DNA of 11,409 nt from assembly GCA_012521035.1 (NCBI GenBank), contig JAAYND010000081.1, forward strand, positions 1-11,409. The letters run 5' to 3'. The translations under genes were made by a program, and so were the position numbers. Positions 4,992 through 11,409 of this stretch are shown here, one piece after another. A model generated the notes under the pieces. The model saw only the letters and a program-made list of their open reading frames with translations. It was not told where the DNA came from and ran no database searches. This stretch comes from Methanomicrobiales archaeon. GTDB lineage: Archaea > Halobacteriota > Methanomicrobia > Methanomicrobiales > Methanoculleaceae. Positions within the stretch are counted from its first letter, which is position 1; each line of letters starts with the position of its first letter.

Positions 4992-6320
4992 TCAGTAGTG
5001 GTGTGTTGAACCCGCGGCCATCCGCGTCGTCACCACCTGCGGGTGGTAGCAGATGACGCTCTCCCGGGCGGTGATCCTGCCATTGACCAGCTGGTCGATG
5101 ACGGTGAGGTGATCCTGCACACCCCGGGGGAGCAGGTAGTATTCCCGCACAAACTCCCTCCCCCGCCTCCCCATCTCCTCTGCGATCTCCGGATGCCGGA
5201 GAAAGTACAGGATCCGGTCGGCGGTCTCCGGAATCGTCGAGACCAGGTAGCCGTTCCATCCATCGCGGATCTGGAGCGGTATGCCGCCGACGTTCCCCCC
5301 GACGACGGGTCTCCCCTTCCAGAGCGCCTCGGTCACGGTCAGCCCGAACCCCTCTTTTATGGACTTCTGGACGATGACGTCTGATGCCCGCTGGAGAGCG
5401 TTGATCTCCCGGTGGCTGTCAGGCGGGAGATCGAGGATGTGGATATCGGGGTCCTCCTCGGCCGCCTCGCGGACCTCGCGCAGGACGATGTAGCACTCGG
5501 GATCATCACATGCCCGGCCACCGACGAGAACGAGCTGGCAGGGCATCTTCCGGCGGACCCTCCGAAACGCCTGGATGACACCAACGGGATCCTTGAAGAT
5601 ATCATAGCGAGAGACCTGTGAGACGATCGGCTTTTCCCGGTCGATCCCGTATTTTTCCAGGGTAGCATCGATCTCAGTAGCAGGGATATCACGGTTCTTC
5701 TCTGAGAGGGGGTCGATGAATGGCGGGATGATGAAACTCGGCACGCGCCAGAGAGGGAGATACTGGAAACTTGAGAATATGCTCGCATGGTACTTCTCGA
5801 CCAGTCGCCGCAGGATGTTTCCAATTGATCCCACCGCACCGGTAGGCACCGTCTCAAGCTGGACATGGCACCGCCAGATCAGCCGTTTTCGGGCGAGTTC
5901 CCGCCCGGGCAGGAACTCGATCTGGCCAAGCGGTTGGGGATCGTGGATCGTAACAGCGTCACAATCTTCCTCGATCAACCCCTCGTTCTGCCGCTGGGCT
6001 TCCCAGTAGGTCTCGATCATCTCCGGCGAAAACCCGCCCTGACCCTGGAGAAAGTTATGGAGGGTCTTTGTGACATCGAAGAACGCAGGTTCAGCCTCCA
6101 TGACACTCCAGGTCGTATCGAGGCCGAGAGCGTTGAGGAAAGGAACGTATGACATGAGGATCTCGGCCACACCGCCACCATGGCGGGTGGAGTTGATCTC
6201 CTGGAGCCTGATGCCTCTCAGGCGCTCAGCGAGCTCTTCGACGACTGAGAACTGCTCCACCCCCATAATTTCCCGGTACTCCTTGAGAGAGGGACAACAC
6301 GGGAGATCCGTAACGATCAT
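4992..6320 (-). CDS. treT: GT4 glycosyltransferase, trehalose synthase (TreT)-like
   Basis: TreT makes trehalose from NDP-glucose and glucose; in archaea it can act in trehalose synthesis or turnover. The proposed protein is 442 aa, the usual family length. INSTRHGGGVAEIL (42-55) is the N-terminal glycine-rich site, and VTKTLHNFLQG (83-93) and HDPQPLGQIEF (126-136) are strong TreT-family blocks. PPFIDPLSEKN (199-209), VSQVSRYDIFKDPVGVI (233-249) and the E-X7-E motif KEGFGLTVTEALWKG (322-336, Glu323 and Glu331) complete the GT-B fold. ATG 6320 is chosen over the ATG at 6407 because family members start shortly before the YREIMG segment, and a TATA-like TTTTATC lies about 37 nt upstream. The C-terminal 25 residues lack family resemblance. 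Whether it makes trehalose, glucosylglycerate or another glucoside cannot be settled from the sequence. Confidence 0.86.
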   Translation of the reverse strand: MIVTDLPCCPSLKEYREIMGVEQFSVVEELAERLRGIRLQEINSTRHGGGVAEILMSYVPFLNALGLDTTWSVMEAEPAFFDVTKTLHNFLQGQGGFSPEMIETYWEAQRQNEGLIEEDCDAVTIHDPQPLGQIEFLPGRELARKRLIWRCHVQLETVPTGAVGSIGNILRRLVEKYHASIFSSFQYLPLWRVPSFIIPPFIDPLSEKNRDIPATEIDATLEKYGIDREKPIVSQVSRYDIFKDPVGVIQAFRRVRRKMPCQLVLVGGRACDDPECYIVLREVREAAEEDPDIHILDLPPDSHREINALQRASDVIVQKSIKEGFGLTVTEALWKGRPVVGGNVGGIPLQIRDGWNGYLVSTIPETADRILYFLRHPEIAEEMGRRGREFVREYYLLPRGVQDHLTVIDQLVNGRITARESVICYHPQVVTTRMAAGSTHHY

Positions 6321-6352
6321 CAGAGGTTCACTGCCCGGTAATACGCTCCCGG

Positions 6353-6362
6353 TCGATAAAAT
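6353..6362 (-). promoter_or_regulatory. Possible TATA box of the TreT-like gene
   Basis: The minus strand reads GCATTTTATC. Transcription would start near 6331, giving an 11-nt leader before ATG 6320 and excluding the upstream ATG at 6407. No Shine-Dalgarno site is needed or seen. Confidence 0.4.
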
Positions 6363-6454
6363 GCCTTTCGGTCCAGGGTTTGAGATCCCGATACGGGCAG
6401 ACACCACCAGAAGAGTCGCTACGCCTCAAGCAAGGTGGGAACCTGAAAATGAGG

Positions 6455-6877
6455 TTATGTGTTTCGAATATTCGATTTAACCAGGGTGCTATCGCTCGGG
6501 GAAGAAGGGGCAGAAGAGAGAGCCTTCTCCAGTGCTGCTTTCAGTTCGGCAAGCGAGATAGGTTTTTCCAGGACACCGACGATGTCCCCGGCATACCGGG
6601 AATACTCTTCCGGCCAGACGTACTTTGCGGTAAAAAGCAGAACCGGGATATCCCTGAACTCCTCATTCTGCTTCAGTTCTTCGAGGAACTGCCACCCGTC
6701 GATGGGAGACATCATCACATCGAGGATGATGAGAGCAGGCTTTTCTTTCTTGATCATCCGCAGGGCGTCCCATCCGTTATGAACCAGAACCGGTTCATGA
6801 CTGATTTTTTTGAGCAGAAGTTCCATCACTTCCAGCGTCGGCAGATCATCATCAACGACCATGATCTTCTTTCCCAT
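6455..6877 (-). CDS. Stand-alone response regulator receiver protein (CheY-like)
   Basis: The protein has 140 aa and consists of one receiver domain. The acidic pocket is Asp9-Asp10-Asp11 (VVDDDLPT), the phospho-acceptor is Asp53 (ILDVMMSPIDGW), the switch Thr is Thr83 (LFTAK) and the conserved Lys is Lys105 (EKP). After about residue 120 only a Ser/Pro-rich tail remains, so there is no DNA-binding or enzymatic output domain. It begins 3 nt after the kinase stop codon, with its Shine-Dalgarno-like GGAGG inside the kinase 3' end, so the two genes are almost certainly co-transcribed and partners. Single-domain receivers commonly pass phosphate on or act by protein contact. The target is unknown. 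Confidence 0.92.
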   Translation of the reverse strand: MGKKIMVVDDDLPTLEVMELLLKKISHEPVLVHNGWDALRMIKKEKPALIILDVMMSPIDGWQFLEELKQNEEFRDIPVLLFTAKYVWPEEYSRYAGDIVGVLEKPISLAELKAALEKALSSAPSSPSDSTLVKSNIRNT

Positions 6878-6880
6878 ACC

Positions 6881-8680
6881 TCAGACCTCCCGCGGTATCC
6901 TGATGGTGAAAGTACTCCCATCATTCACTACACTTGTCACCGTTATTTCCCCTCCATGCAGCTGGATGTATTTATTCGCGATGGCGAGCCCCAGACCCAT
7001 CTGACCACCTTTACGGTTCAATTTATCGGCTCCACCCACATAAAACGGGTCAAAGATCGATTCGAGGGCATCGCGTGGGATACCGATGCCATTATCACAT
7101 ACCATAATATAATGGTTTCGATTTGATTCTGTATAGTGTATTCTTACTTCCTTTGGCGGTTCATTATACTTAACGGCGTTCGATACCAGGCTCTCCACCA
7201 CCTGGTAGAGCAGTTCGGGATCTCCCCATATACGAACATCTTCCAGTATATCGTTGCTGGTCCGGGCCTCCTGATCGTAGCCGCCTTCAGAGATGACCGA
7301 GTCGACAAGGCGGTGGAGGGAGATCTCGCGCATATCGACCTTGATGCGGTCCATCTCAAGCAGGCTCAGCCTGACCATCCTGTCCACAATGACCTCCTCC
7401 TGTCGGGCACAGGCGAGGCAGGCCGTAAGGTGACTCTCCACCTCCGGGGTAAGTTCATAATATCCAGGATTATCGATGATCATCTGGAGATAGCCGATGA
7501 GCGGCTGGAGCGGCGTGCGCAGCTCATGGGATATGGTGGTGACGAACTCCTGCCACTGATTGATCTCCCACGCCATCTGTTTGCAGGCAAGCCGTTGCCG
7601 TCTCATCTCGGAGGTGTCGCGCGCTGACCCCATGACACCGATGAGATCGCCGTCCCCCCCGTACATCGGAGCGATCGTGATGGAGAAGGTATGGCGGTCA
7701 CCTGCGATCTCCAGGTCAAGGTTATACTGAGTGGTCTTCCCCGTACTCACCACTTCCTGGATCCACTTCGTATGCTGCGCGGCCAGGTCCCCGGAAAGGA
7801 GGGCATCGGCGCCGAGACCGATCAGATCATCGGGCGAGATGCCATACTCCGGTGCGCGCATCCAGGAGAAGTGAAGGATGCGGCCCGCAGTATCCTGCAT
7901 GAAGAAGATATCGTTTGACTGGTGGATGAGGCGCATCAGGCGGCCATTTGACTGGAGTAGATCATCTCGCTCATTCCTGAGGCTGCCGGTATCCACAACC
8001 GTACACTCAAAGAGGTTCTCGGGGATCAGCGCCCGGCAGGAGAGGAGGACCGCATGAGCATCGCCGTTCCGCGTAAGGAGGGTAATCTCCATATTCCCGA
8101 TGTAACCCTCCTTCTGCATCTCCTCGATGAACCGGGTCTTTCCGGCCCCATCCGCCCAGAACTTCTCCACCGGGATGCCAACCAGCTCATGAGGCGCGTA
8201 ACCGAGGATCTCAGCAAGTCTGTCGCTCGCACAGAGGAGCCGGAGTGTATCAGGCTCGCAGAGGAACTTTGCATCATGGGCATTCTCGATGAGCGCGCTA
8301 TACCGGGAGACAGCGAGATGAGAGTGCTGTGATAAGAGGCTTATGGCCCCGAAAAACCAGAAAAATGCTATCACATATATTCCGGGAATTACGGGATCTA
8401 TCATGACACCGAGAGCCATGTAGCGGATGTGGATGAGAGCAAACCCGACAACCAGGAGGGTTGTCACCCGGAGTGCATTCCCGGGGAACCAGAGGACGAC
8501 AAAGAGAATAGGAATGCAACAGAGGAGGGGGAAGAGCGGGTAGATGCCAGATTCCAGCCCGATCGCCGTGAACATGAGTGATATTGCCGAAAATGATAGT
8601 ATTACGATCATTTTGACGATATCTGTCTCGTTGAAGAGATTTTCCCGGAAAGAGGCACATAGGCGCGTATCTGGAATCAT
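6881..8680 (-). CDS. Membrane-bound PAS-PAS sensor histidine kinase
   Basis: The proposed protein is 599 aa. Four hydrophobic segments at about residues 22-40, 45-65, 71-89 and 93-115 anchor it in the membrane with little extracellular sequence. Two PAS domains follow: about 125-232, with the ILGYAPHELVG pattern, and about 249-357, ending in GVMGSARDTSE. The HisKA helix carries His385 in TISHELRTPLQPLIGY. The ATPase domain has the N-box SNAVKYNE (Asn501), G1 box DNGIGIP (Asp529), F-box FDPFY and G2 box MGLGLAIANKY, so all catalytic motifs are intact. ATG 8680 is chosen because a strong TATA box at 8709-8719 predicts a transcript start near 8688; the frame extends to 8899, but that part would lie upstream of transcription. 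The signal is probably cytoplasmic or membrane-derived; no ligand can be named. Confidence 0.93.
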   Translation of the reverse strand: MIPDTRLCASFRENLFNETDIVKMIVILSFSAISLMFTAIGLESGIYPLFPLLCCIPILFVVLWFPGNALRVTTLLVVGFALIHIRYMALGVMIDPVIPGIYVIAFFWFFGAISLLSQHSHLAVSRYSALIENAHDAKFLCEPDTLRLLCASDRLAEILGYAPHELVGIPVEKFWADGAGKTRFIEEMQKEGYIGNMEITLLTRNGDAHAVLLSCRALIPENLFECTVVDTGSLRNERDDLLQSNGRLMRLIHQSNDIFFMQDTAGRILHFSWMRAPEYGISPDDLIGLGADALLSGDLAAQHTKWIQEVVSTGKTTQYNLDLEIAGDRHTFSITIAPMYGGDGDLIGVMGSARDTSEMRRQRLACKQMAWEINQWQEFVTTISHELRTPLQPLIGYLQMIIDNPGYYELTPEVESHLTACLACARQEEVIVDRMVRLSLLEMDRIKVDMREISLHRLVDSVISEGGYDQEARTSNDILEDVRIWGDPELLYQVVESLVSNAVKYNEPPKEVRIHYTESNRNHYIMVCDNGIGIPRDALESIFDPFYVGGADKLNRKGGQMGLGLAIANKYIQLHGGEITVTSVVNDGSTFTIRIPREV

Positions 8681-8708
8681 GAAGTGTGATGAGAGATATT
8701 CAGCGAAT

Positions 8709-8719
8709 CTTATATATAA
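8709..8719 (-). promoter_or_regulatory. TATA box of the kinase-receiver operon
   Basis: The minus strand reads TTATATATAAG, close to the archaeal consensus. Its centre is about 34 nt from ATG 8680, giving an 8-nt leader or shorter. It defines the kinase start. Confidence 0.72.
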
Positions 8720-8868
8720 TGATCGAAACTTCCAGTCGATGAAAAGACAACAATTGACAAATGTGACTGAGTATATCCATTTTTCGGGTGGTCGCCCCGG
8801 GACATCTTTCCCCTCATCGGGCCAGGCGGGGGGAAGACTCTGGATCACCTCACGCCGCAGGAGGAGAG

Positions 8869-8876
8869 ATATATGA
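8869..8876 (+). promoter_or_regulatory. TATA box of the riboflavin reductase gene
   Basis: GATATATG is centred about 27 nt before ATG 8900. Archaeal transcription starts about 26 nt downstream of the box centre, so the mRNA would begin at or within 2 nt of the start codon, making it leaderless. No Shine-Dalgarno site precedes the ATG. Confidence 0.68.
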
Positions 8877-8899
8877 GGATCATCGTGCAAACGTAGCAT

Positions 8900-9580
8900 A
8901 TGCGCCCGTTTGTCTTCATCAACATTGCCATGAGCGCTGATGGAAAGATCTCGACGAGGGAGCGGCGGCAGGTGAGGATCTCAGGGACTGAGGATTTCTC
9001 ACGGGTAGACAGGATCAAGGCGGAGAGCGATGCCATCATGGTCGGTATCGGCACTGTTCTCGCCGATGATCCCTCCCTCACCGTTAAATCCCCGGAGCTC
9101 CGGGCAGAGCGTGCAGCGGCCGGAAAGGACGAACACCCCATCCGTATCGTGGTGGATAGTAGAGGAAGGACACCTCCAGATGCGGATATACTCCACAAAG
9201 GAGCCGGAAAACGTATCATAGCGGTCTCGCGTGCAGCGCCCCGGGAGAGGGTGGAAGCGCTCGCGGAGCATGCAGACGTCATCGTCACAGGTGATGAGAC
9301 CGTCGATCTTGCGGTGCTGCTTGAAGAGCTCCACCAGCGGGGCGTCCGGCGGTTGATGGTCGAAGGAGGCGGAACCCTGATCTGGACACTCTTTGAACAG
9401 GGGCTTGTCGACGAACTCCAGATGTTCATCGGTAATATGATCATCGGGGGCGCGGCCGCCCCCACGCCGGCGGACGGCGGAGGGTTTCTCAGAGAAGAGG
9501 ATTTTGCGCGGTTACGTATCATCGAGACCGGGCAACTCGATGACGGTCTGCTCATACGGTGGAGCGTGGAGAGGGGGTGA
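8900..9580 (+). CDS. rib7: 2,5-diamino-6-ribosylamino-4(3H)-pyrimidinone 5'-phosphate reductase
   Basis: The enzyme reduces the ribose side chain of the pyrimidine intermediate with NAD(P)H, an early step to riboflavin, FAD and the deazaflavin cofactor F420 in archaea. In archaea and fungi reduction comes before deamination, so this RibD C-terminal-type domain is separate from a deaminase. The protein has 226 aa. MSADGKIST (11-19) binds substrate, and MVGIGTVLADDPSLT (47-61) is the family hallmark. PIRIVVDSRGRTP (80-92) and MVEGGGTLIWTLFEQGLVDEL (153-173) form the dinucleotide-binding and dimer regions. Length and motif order are normal for the archaeal family. It is divergent from the histidine kinase and convergent with the lipoprotein gene. 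No other riboflavin gene is in the window. Confidence 0.94.
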   Translation: MRPFVFINIAMSADGKISTRERRQVRISGTEDFSRVDRIKAESDAIMVGIGTVLADDPSLTVKSPELRAERAAAGKDEHPIRIVVDSRGRTPPDADILHKGAGKRIIAVSRAAPRERVEALAEHADVIVTGDETVDLAVLLEELHQRGVRRLMVEGGGTLIWTLFEQGLVDELQMFIGNMIIGGAAAPTPADGGGFLREEDFARLRIIETGQLDDGLLIRWSVERG

Positions 9581-9583
9581 GTG

Positions 9584-9606
9584 CCGGGGGCATAAGTCAT
9601 CCCCGG
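9584..9606. terminator. Hairpin between convergent genes, possible terminator
   Basis: CCGGGG and CCCCGG form a perfect 6-bp stem with an 11-nt loop, 3 nt after the reductase stop codon. No T-run follows on the plus strand. On the minus strand a separate GGTTTTTG run near 9642-9649 could terminate the lipoprotein gene. A role in separating the two transcripts is likely but unproven. Confidence 0.4.
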
Positions 9607-9662
9607 ATTCTCATCCAGGTTTGTACCGGGCCACCCCTCACCTGCAAAAACCGGGTTGAAGG

Positions 9663-10127
9663 TTATGGAACCTTTACGATCTCGTCTATTACCCGGTAGG
9701 TGCCTCCCGTGACGAGGGAGACGGTTATCTCAACCCTGTTCTCGCCTTTTGCTTCCGTAATGGTGACCGCATCACCGATGACCGGTTGCAGGGTCTCGGT
9801 GACAACCTCACCGGTCGATTTGGTTACACGGAGATCGATCTTCTTCTTCAGGAGATCCTGGCCTTTACCACCGCTGAAGGTGATGGTAAGGTCGTGAGTA
9901 AACCGGGAGGGGTACCCCGGCGTAATCTGGAACGCAACCTCCTTCCCCGGGGGCATCGTCTGTGTCGGGCCGGGTGTAAGGGAGGAGGCGGGGGTCCCGG
10001 ACGTTGCCGTGGTCGGTGAGGTCTCAGTCGTGGGTGGCGCACCACCGTTCTCAGAACCCGTGCAGGCGGCAGAGAATGCGAGTGCCAGCAGGAGCACAAC
10101 CAGAGCAGATAACAACCTGGTCTTCAT
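9663..10127 (-). CDS. Secreted lipoprotein of unknown function
   Basis: The protein has 154 aa. The N-terminus is a short basic stretch, MKTR, followed by a 16-residue hydrophobic core and the lipobox-like FSAAC, so Cys22 is the likely lipidated residue after export. Residues 26-60 are a Thr/Ser/Pro/Gly-rich linker, typical of archaeal surface proteins and probably glycosylated. Residues 62-154 form a compact beta-rich region with alternating hydrophobic residues, for example VAFQITPGYP, HDLTITFSGG and RVEITVSLVTGG, which suggests an Ig-like or transthyretin-like fold. I do not recognise a named family. ATG 10127 is chosen because it begins the signal peptide; the frame extends upstream to 10310 without sense. 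A weak TATA-like AAATAC at 10149-10154 would give a leaderless mRNA. Confidence 0.82.
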   Translation of the reverse strand: MKTRLLSALVVLLLALAFSAACTGSENGGAPPTTETSPTTATSGTPASSLTPGPTQTMPPGKEVAFQITPGYPSRFTHDLTITFSGGKGQDLLKKKIDLRVTKSTGEVVTETLQPVIGDAVTITEAKGENRVEITVSLVTGGTYRVIDEIVKVP

Positions 10128-10344
10128 AGAACATCCATGTACGCCAGGGTATTTCTGCTTTTCGACATGCTCATGAGGCCTCCGGGCAGTCGCCTGCAGT
10201 TCGTGCCCTGACCGAGATCGGCCGCGCACATGGCACTCGTGGCTATAGGCCGGAGAGGTCTCATGGGTCGGGGTTGCCCGATCCGGCCACACACCGGCCG
10301 GGAGATCCACAAACCTCCCGTTTCACGGCCGCCAGGAGCCCAAC

Positions 10345-10351
10345 CTTTATC
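10345..10351 (+). promoter_or_regulatory. TATA box of the two-helix membrane protein gene
   Basis: CTTTATC is centred about 29 nt before ATG 10377, so the transcript should start within about 3 nt of the ATG. A GGAGG at 10359-10363 is 13 nt from the ATG, too far for a normal Shine-Dalgarno site, and would lie upstream of the transcript start. Confidence 0.5.
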
Positions 10352-10376
10352 CGCCGCTGGAGGCCATGTAATCAGT

Positions 10377-11123
10377 ATGGGTTCTGGCCTCCGCACATGG
10401 GAAGTGCGGCTCGGGATCATCCTGGTCCTCCTCTCGGTCGTCATCTACACCGCAAAGTACCTCCTGCTCGGAGATCCCGGGAATACCTACCAATATATCC
10501 TCAACGCTCTCGGATTTCTGCCGATAAACGTCCTCTTCGTCACCCTGATCATAAACGAGCTCCTGAGCATCAGGGCAAAGCGCGAGAGGCTTGAGAAGTT
10601 GAACATGGTCATCGGCGCCTTCTTCTCAGAGGTCGGCAATGAACTCCTCGTGTTCCTCTCGTACCATGACCCGGATCTCCCGGGGATCCGGCAGGATCTC
10701 ATCGTGACGAAGACCTGGAGGCCCGAAAGATTCTCCACGGTCCGCGACCTCCTCCAGCACCACCGCTACGACGTCGCCATCGATGCCCCCGACCTGGAGA
10801 GACTCTGCCGGCACCTTGTAGGACGGCGGGATTTCCTCCTCCGACTGCTCGAAAACCCCGTCCTCCTGGAGCACGAGGCGTTCACCGACCTCCTCAGGGC
10901 AACCTTCCATCTCACCGAGGAACTCGAACGGCGGGAGGACTTTGCCGGTCTCCCGGAGAGCGACATCCGGCACCTCAAGGATGATATAGGAAGGGTATAC
11001 CGTCTGCTCACTGCACAATGGCTCGACTACATGGAGTACCTCAAACGGAACTATCCTTATCTCTTCTCTCTTGCGATGCGGAGTAACCCCTTCGACGAGG
11101 CGGCATCGCCGATTGTGCGGTGA
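10377..11123 (+). CDS. Membrane protein with two N-terminal helices, unknown function
   Basis: The protein has 248 aa. Two hydrophobic helices at about residues 9-30 and 40-62 form a hairpin in the membrane. A charged amphipathic stretch (LLSIRAKRERLEKLNMVIGAFFSEVGNELL, in two parts at 62-76 and 77-91) follows, then a long helical cytoplasmic domain of about 150 residues rich in Leu, Arg, Glu and His. The start at ATG 10377 fits the TATA box near 10348. The frame is open upstream to 10230, but that part is Arg/Pro-rich and lies before the transcript start. I recognise no catalytic motif. The layout, a membrane hairpin plus a helical domain, resembles signalling-type proteins lacking a kinase, but this is only a structural analogy. 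It is divergent from the lipoprotein gene. Confidence 0.8.
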   Translation: MGSGLRTWEVRLGIILVLLSVVIYTAKYLLLGDPGNTYQYILNALGFLPINVLFVTLIINELLSIRAKRERLEKLNMVIGAFFSEVGNELLVFLSYHDPDLPGIRQDLIVTKTWRPERFSTVRDLLQHHRYDVAIDAPDLERLCRHLVGRRDFLLRLLENPVLLEHEAFTDLLRATFHLTEELERREDFAGLPESDIRHLKDDIGRVYRLLTAQWLDYMEYLKRNYPYLFSLAMRSNPFDEAASPIVR

Positions 11124-11136
11124 AGGAGTCGGGCGC

Positions 11137-11144
11137 ATATATAA
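11137..11144 (+). promoter_or_regulatory. TATA box of the 2-oxoacid oxidoreductase gene
   Basis: ATATATAA centred at about 11140 predicts transcription starting near 11166. The first in-frame ATG at 11156 lies before that point, so translation should begin at ATG 11174 with a leader of about 8 nt. Confidence 0.68.
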
Positions 11145-11173
11145 GTAGAGAGAGAATGACACACCAATCTGTC

Positions 11174-11409
11174 ATGCATGAATACTCCGTACTCATCGGT
11201 GGGAAAGCCGGGGAGGGGATCAATACAGCAGGCCTCTCTATCGCCGGACTCTTCTCCCGTCTCGGTTATCAGACCTACATGTACTTTGACTACCCGTCGC
11301 TCATCAGGGGCGGTCACAACTTCGCCATCATCAGGGCTTCGGAGAGAACGATAGGAGCGCTCCGCACCCCGGTCGACGTCCTCCTCGCCTTCGATCAAAG
11401 GAGTGTCGA
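11174..11409 (+). CDS. 2-oxoacid:ferredoxin oxidoreductase subunit, gamma-type N-terminal domain (partial)
   Basis: The gene runs off the right edge, leaving 78 residues. MHEYSVLIGGKAGEGIN (1-17) is the gamma-domain start of pyruvate/2-oxoglutarate-type ferredoxin oxidoreductases, followed by FDYPSLIRGGHNFAIIR (39-55). These enzymes interconvert 2-oxoacids and acyl-CoA with ferredoxin using thiamine diphosphate. In many methanogens this domain is the N-terminal half of a gamma-alpha fusion subunit followed by a beta subunit; that cannot be checked here. ATG 11174 is preferred over ATG 11156 because of the TATA box position and because relatives start just before EYSVLIGG. Which 2-oxoacid it uses cannot be told from this part. 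Confidence 0.88.
   Translation, partial: MHEYSVLIGGKAGEGINTAGLSIAGLFSRLGYQTYMYFDYPSLIRGGHNFAIIRASERTIGALRTPVDVLLAFDQRSV

Noticed and set aside
4453..5259. 268-codon minus-strand frame overlapping hsp20 and treT
   Set aside because: It is low in family-like pattern and fully overlaps two genes with clear conserved motifs.
10626..11162. 178-codon minus-strand frame opposite the membrane protein gene
   Set aside because: It is the antisense of a frame that has a proper promoter and two clear membrane helices.

Overview
The window looks like chromosomal DNA of a methanogenic archaeon, most likely of the Methanomicrobiales (Methanoculleus-like); that placement is inference. The support is archaeal: TATA boxes sit about 25-35 bp upstream of most start codons, Shine-Dalgarno sites are often lacking, and the genes include a RIB7-type riboflavin reductase, a TreT-like glycosyltransferase, MPGFDGTGP-type (DUF5320) proteins and a ferredoxin-linked 2-oxoacid oxidoreductase. 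The DNA is GC-rich except in the intron at the left edge.

Layout. (1) 4-2022, minus strand: an apparently full-length group II intron with its reverse transcriptase/maturase, domain V and domain VI. (2) 2023-2627: no credible gene, but an array of 81-bp tandem repeats, each able to form a hairpin, plus a degenerate copy and another hairpin. (3) 2628-3290: an isolated TrpF-like isomerase that keeps the catalytic residues but has changed substrate-binding residues. (4) 3416-4325: two small Gly/Arg-rich DUF5320-type genes facing each other, each behind an AT-rich promoter with a common ATATGAGTA motif. (5) 4510-6320: a small heat-shock protein (Hsp20, probable TTG start) convergent with a trehalose-synthase-like GT4 enzyme. 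(6) 6455-8680: a membrane PAS-PAS histidine kinase followed 3 nt later by a stand-alone receiver protein. (7) 8900-9580: the riboflavin-pathway reductase, divergent from the kinase, with a TATA box placed for a leaderless mRNA. (8) 9663-11123: a secreted lipoprotein and an unrecognised two-helix membrane protein, divergent. (9) 11174 to the right edge: the start of a 2-oxoacid:ferredoxin oxidoreductase subunit.

The genes are mostly monocistronic housekeeping, stress and signalling genes rather than one large operon. The clearest co-transcribed unit is the kinase and receiver pair. Hsp20 and the TreT-like enzyme may both serve stress protection, but they are transcribed towards each other and not from one promoter. 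I found no CRISPR array, tRNA, rRNA or defence island. The most unusual items are the hairpin-repeat array, the non-canonical TrpF paralogue and the mirrored DUF5320 pair.
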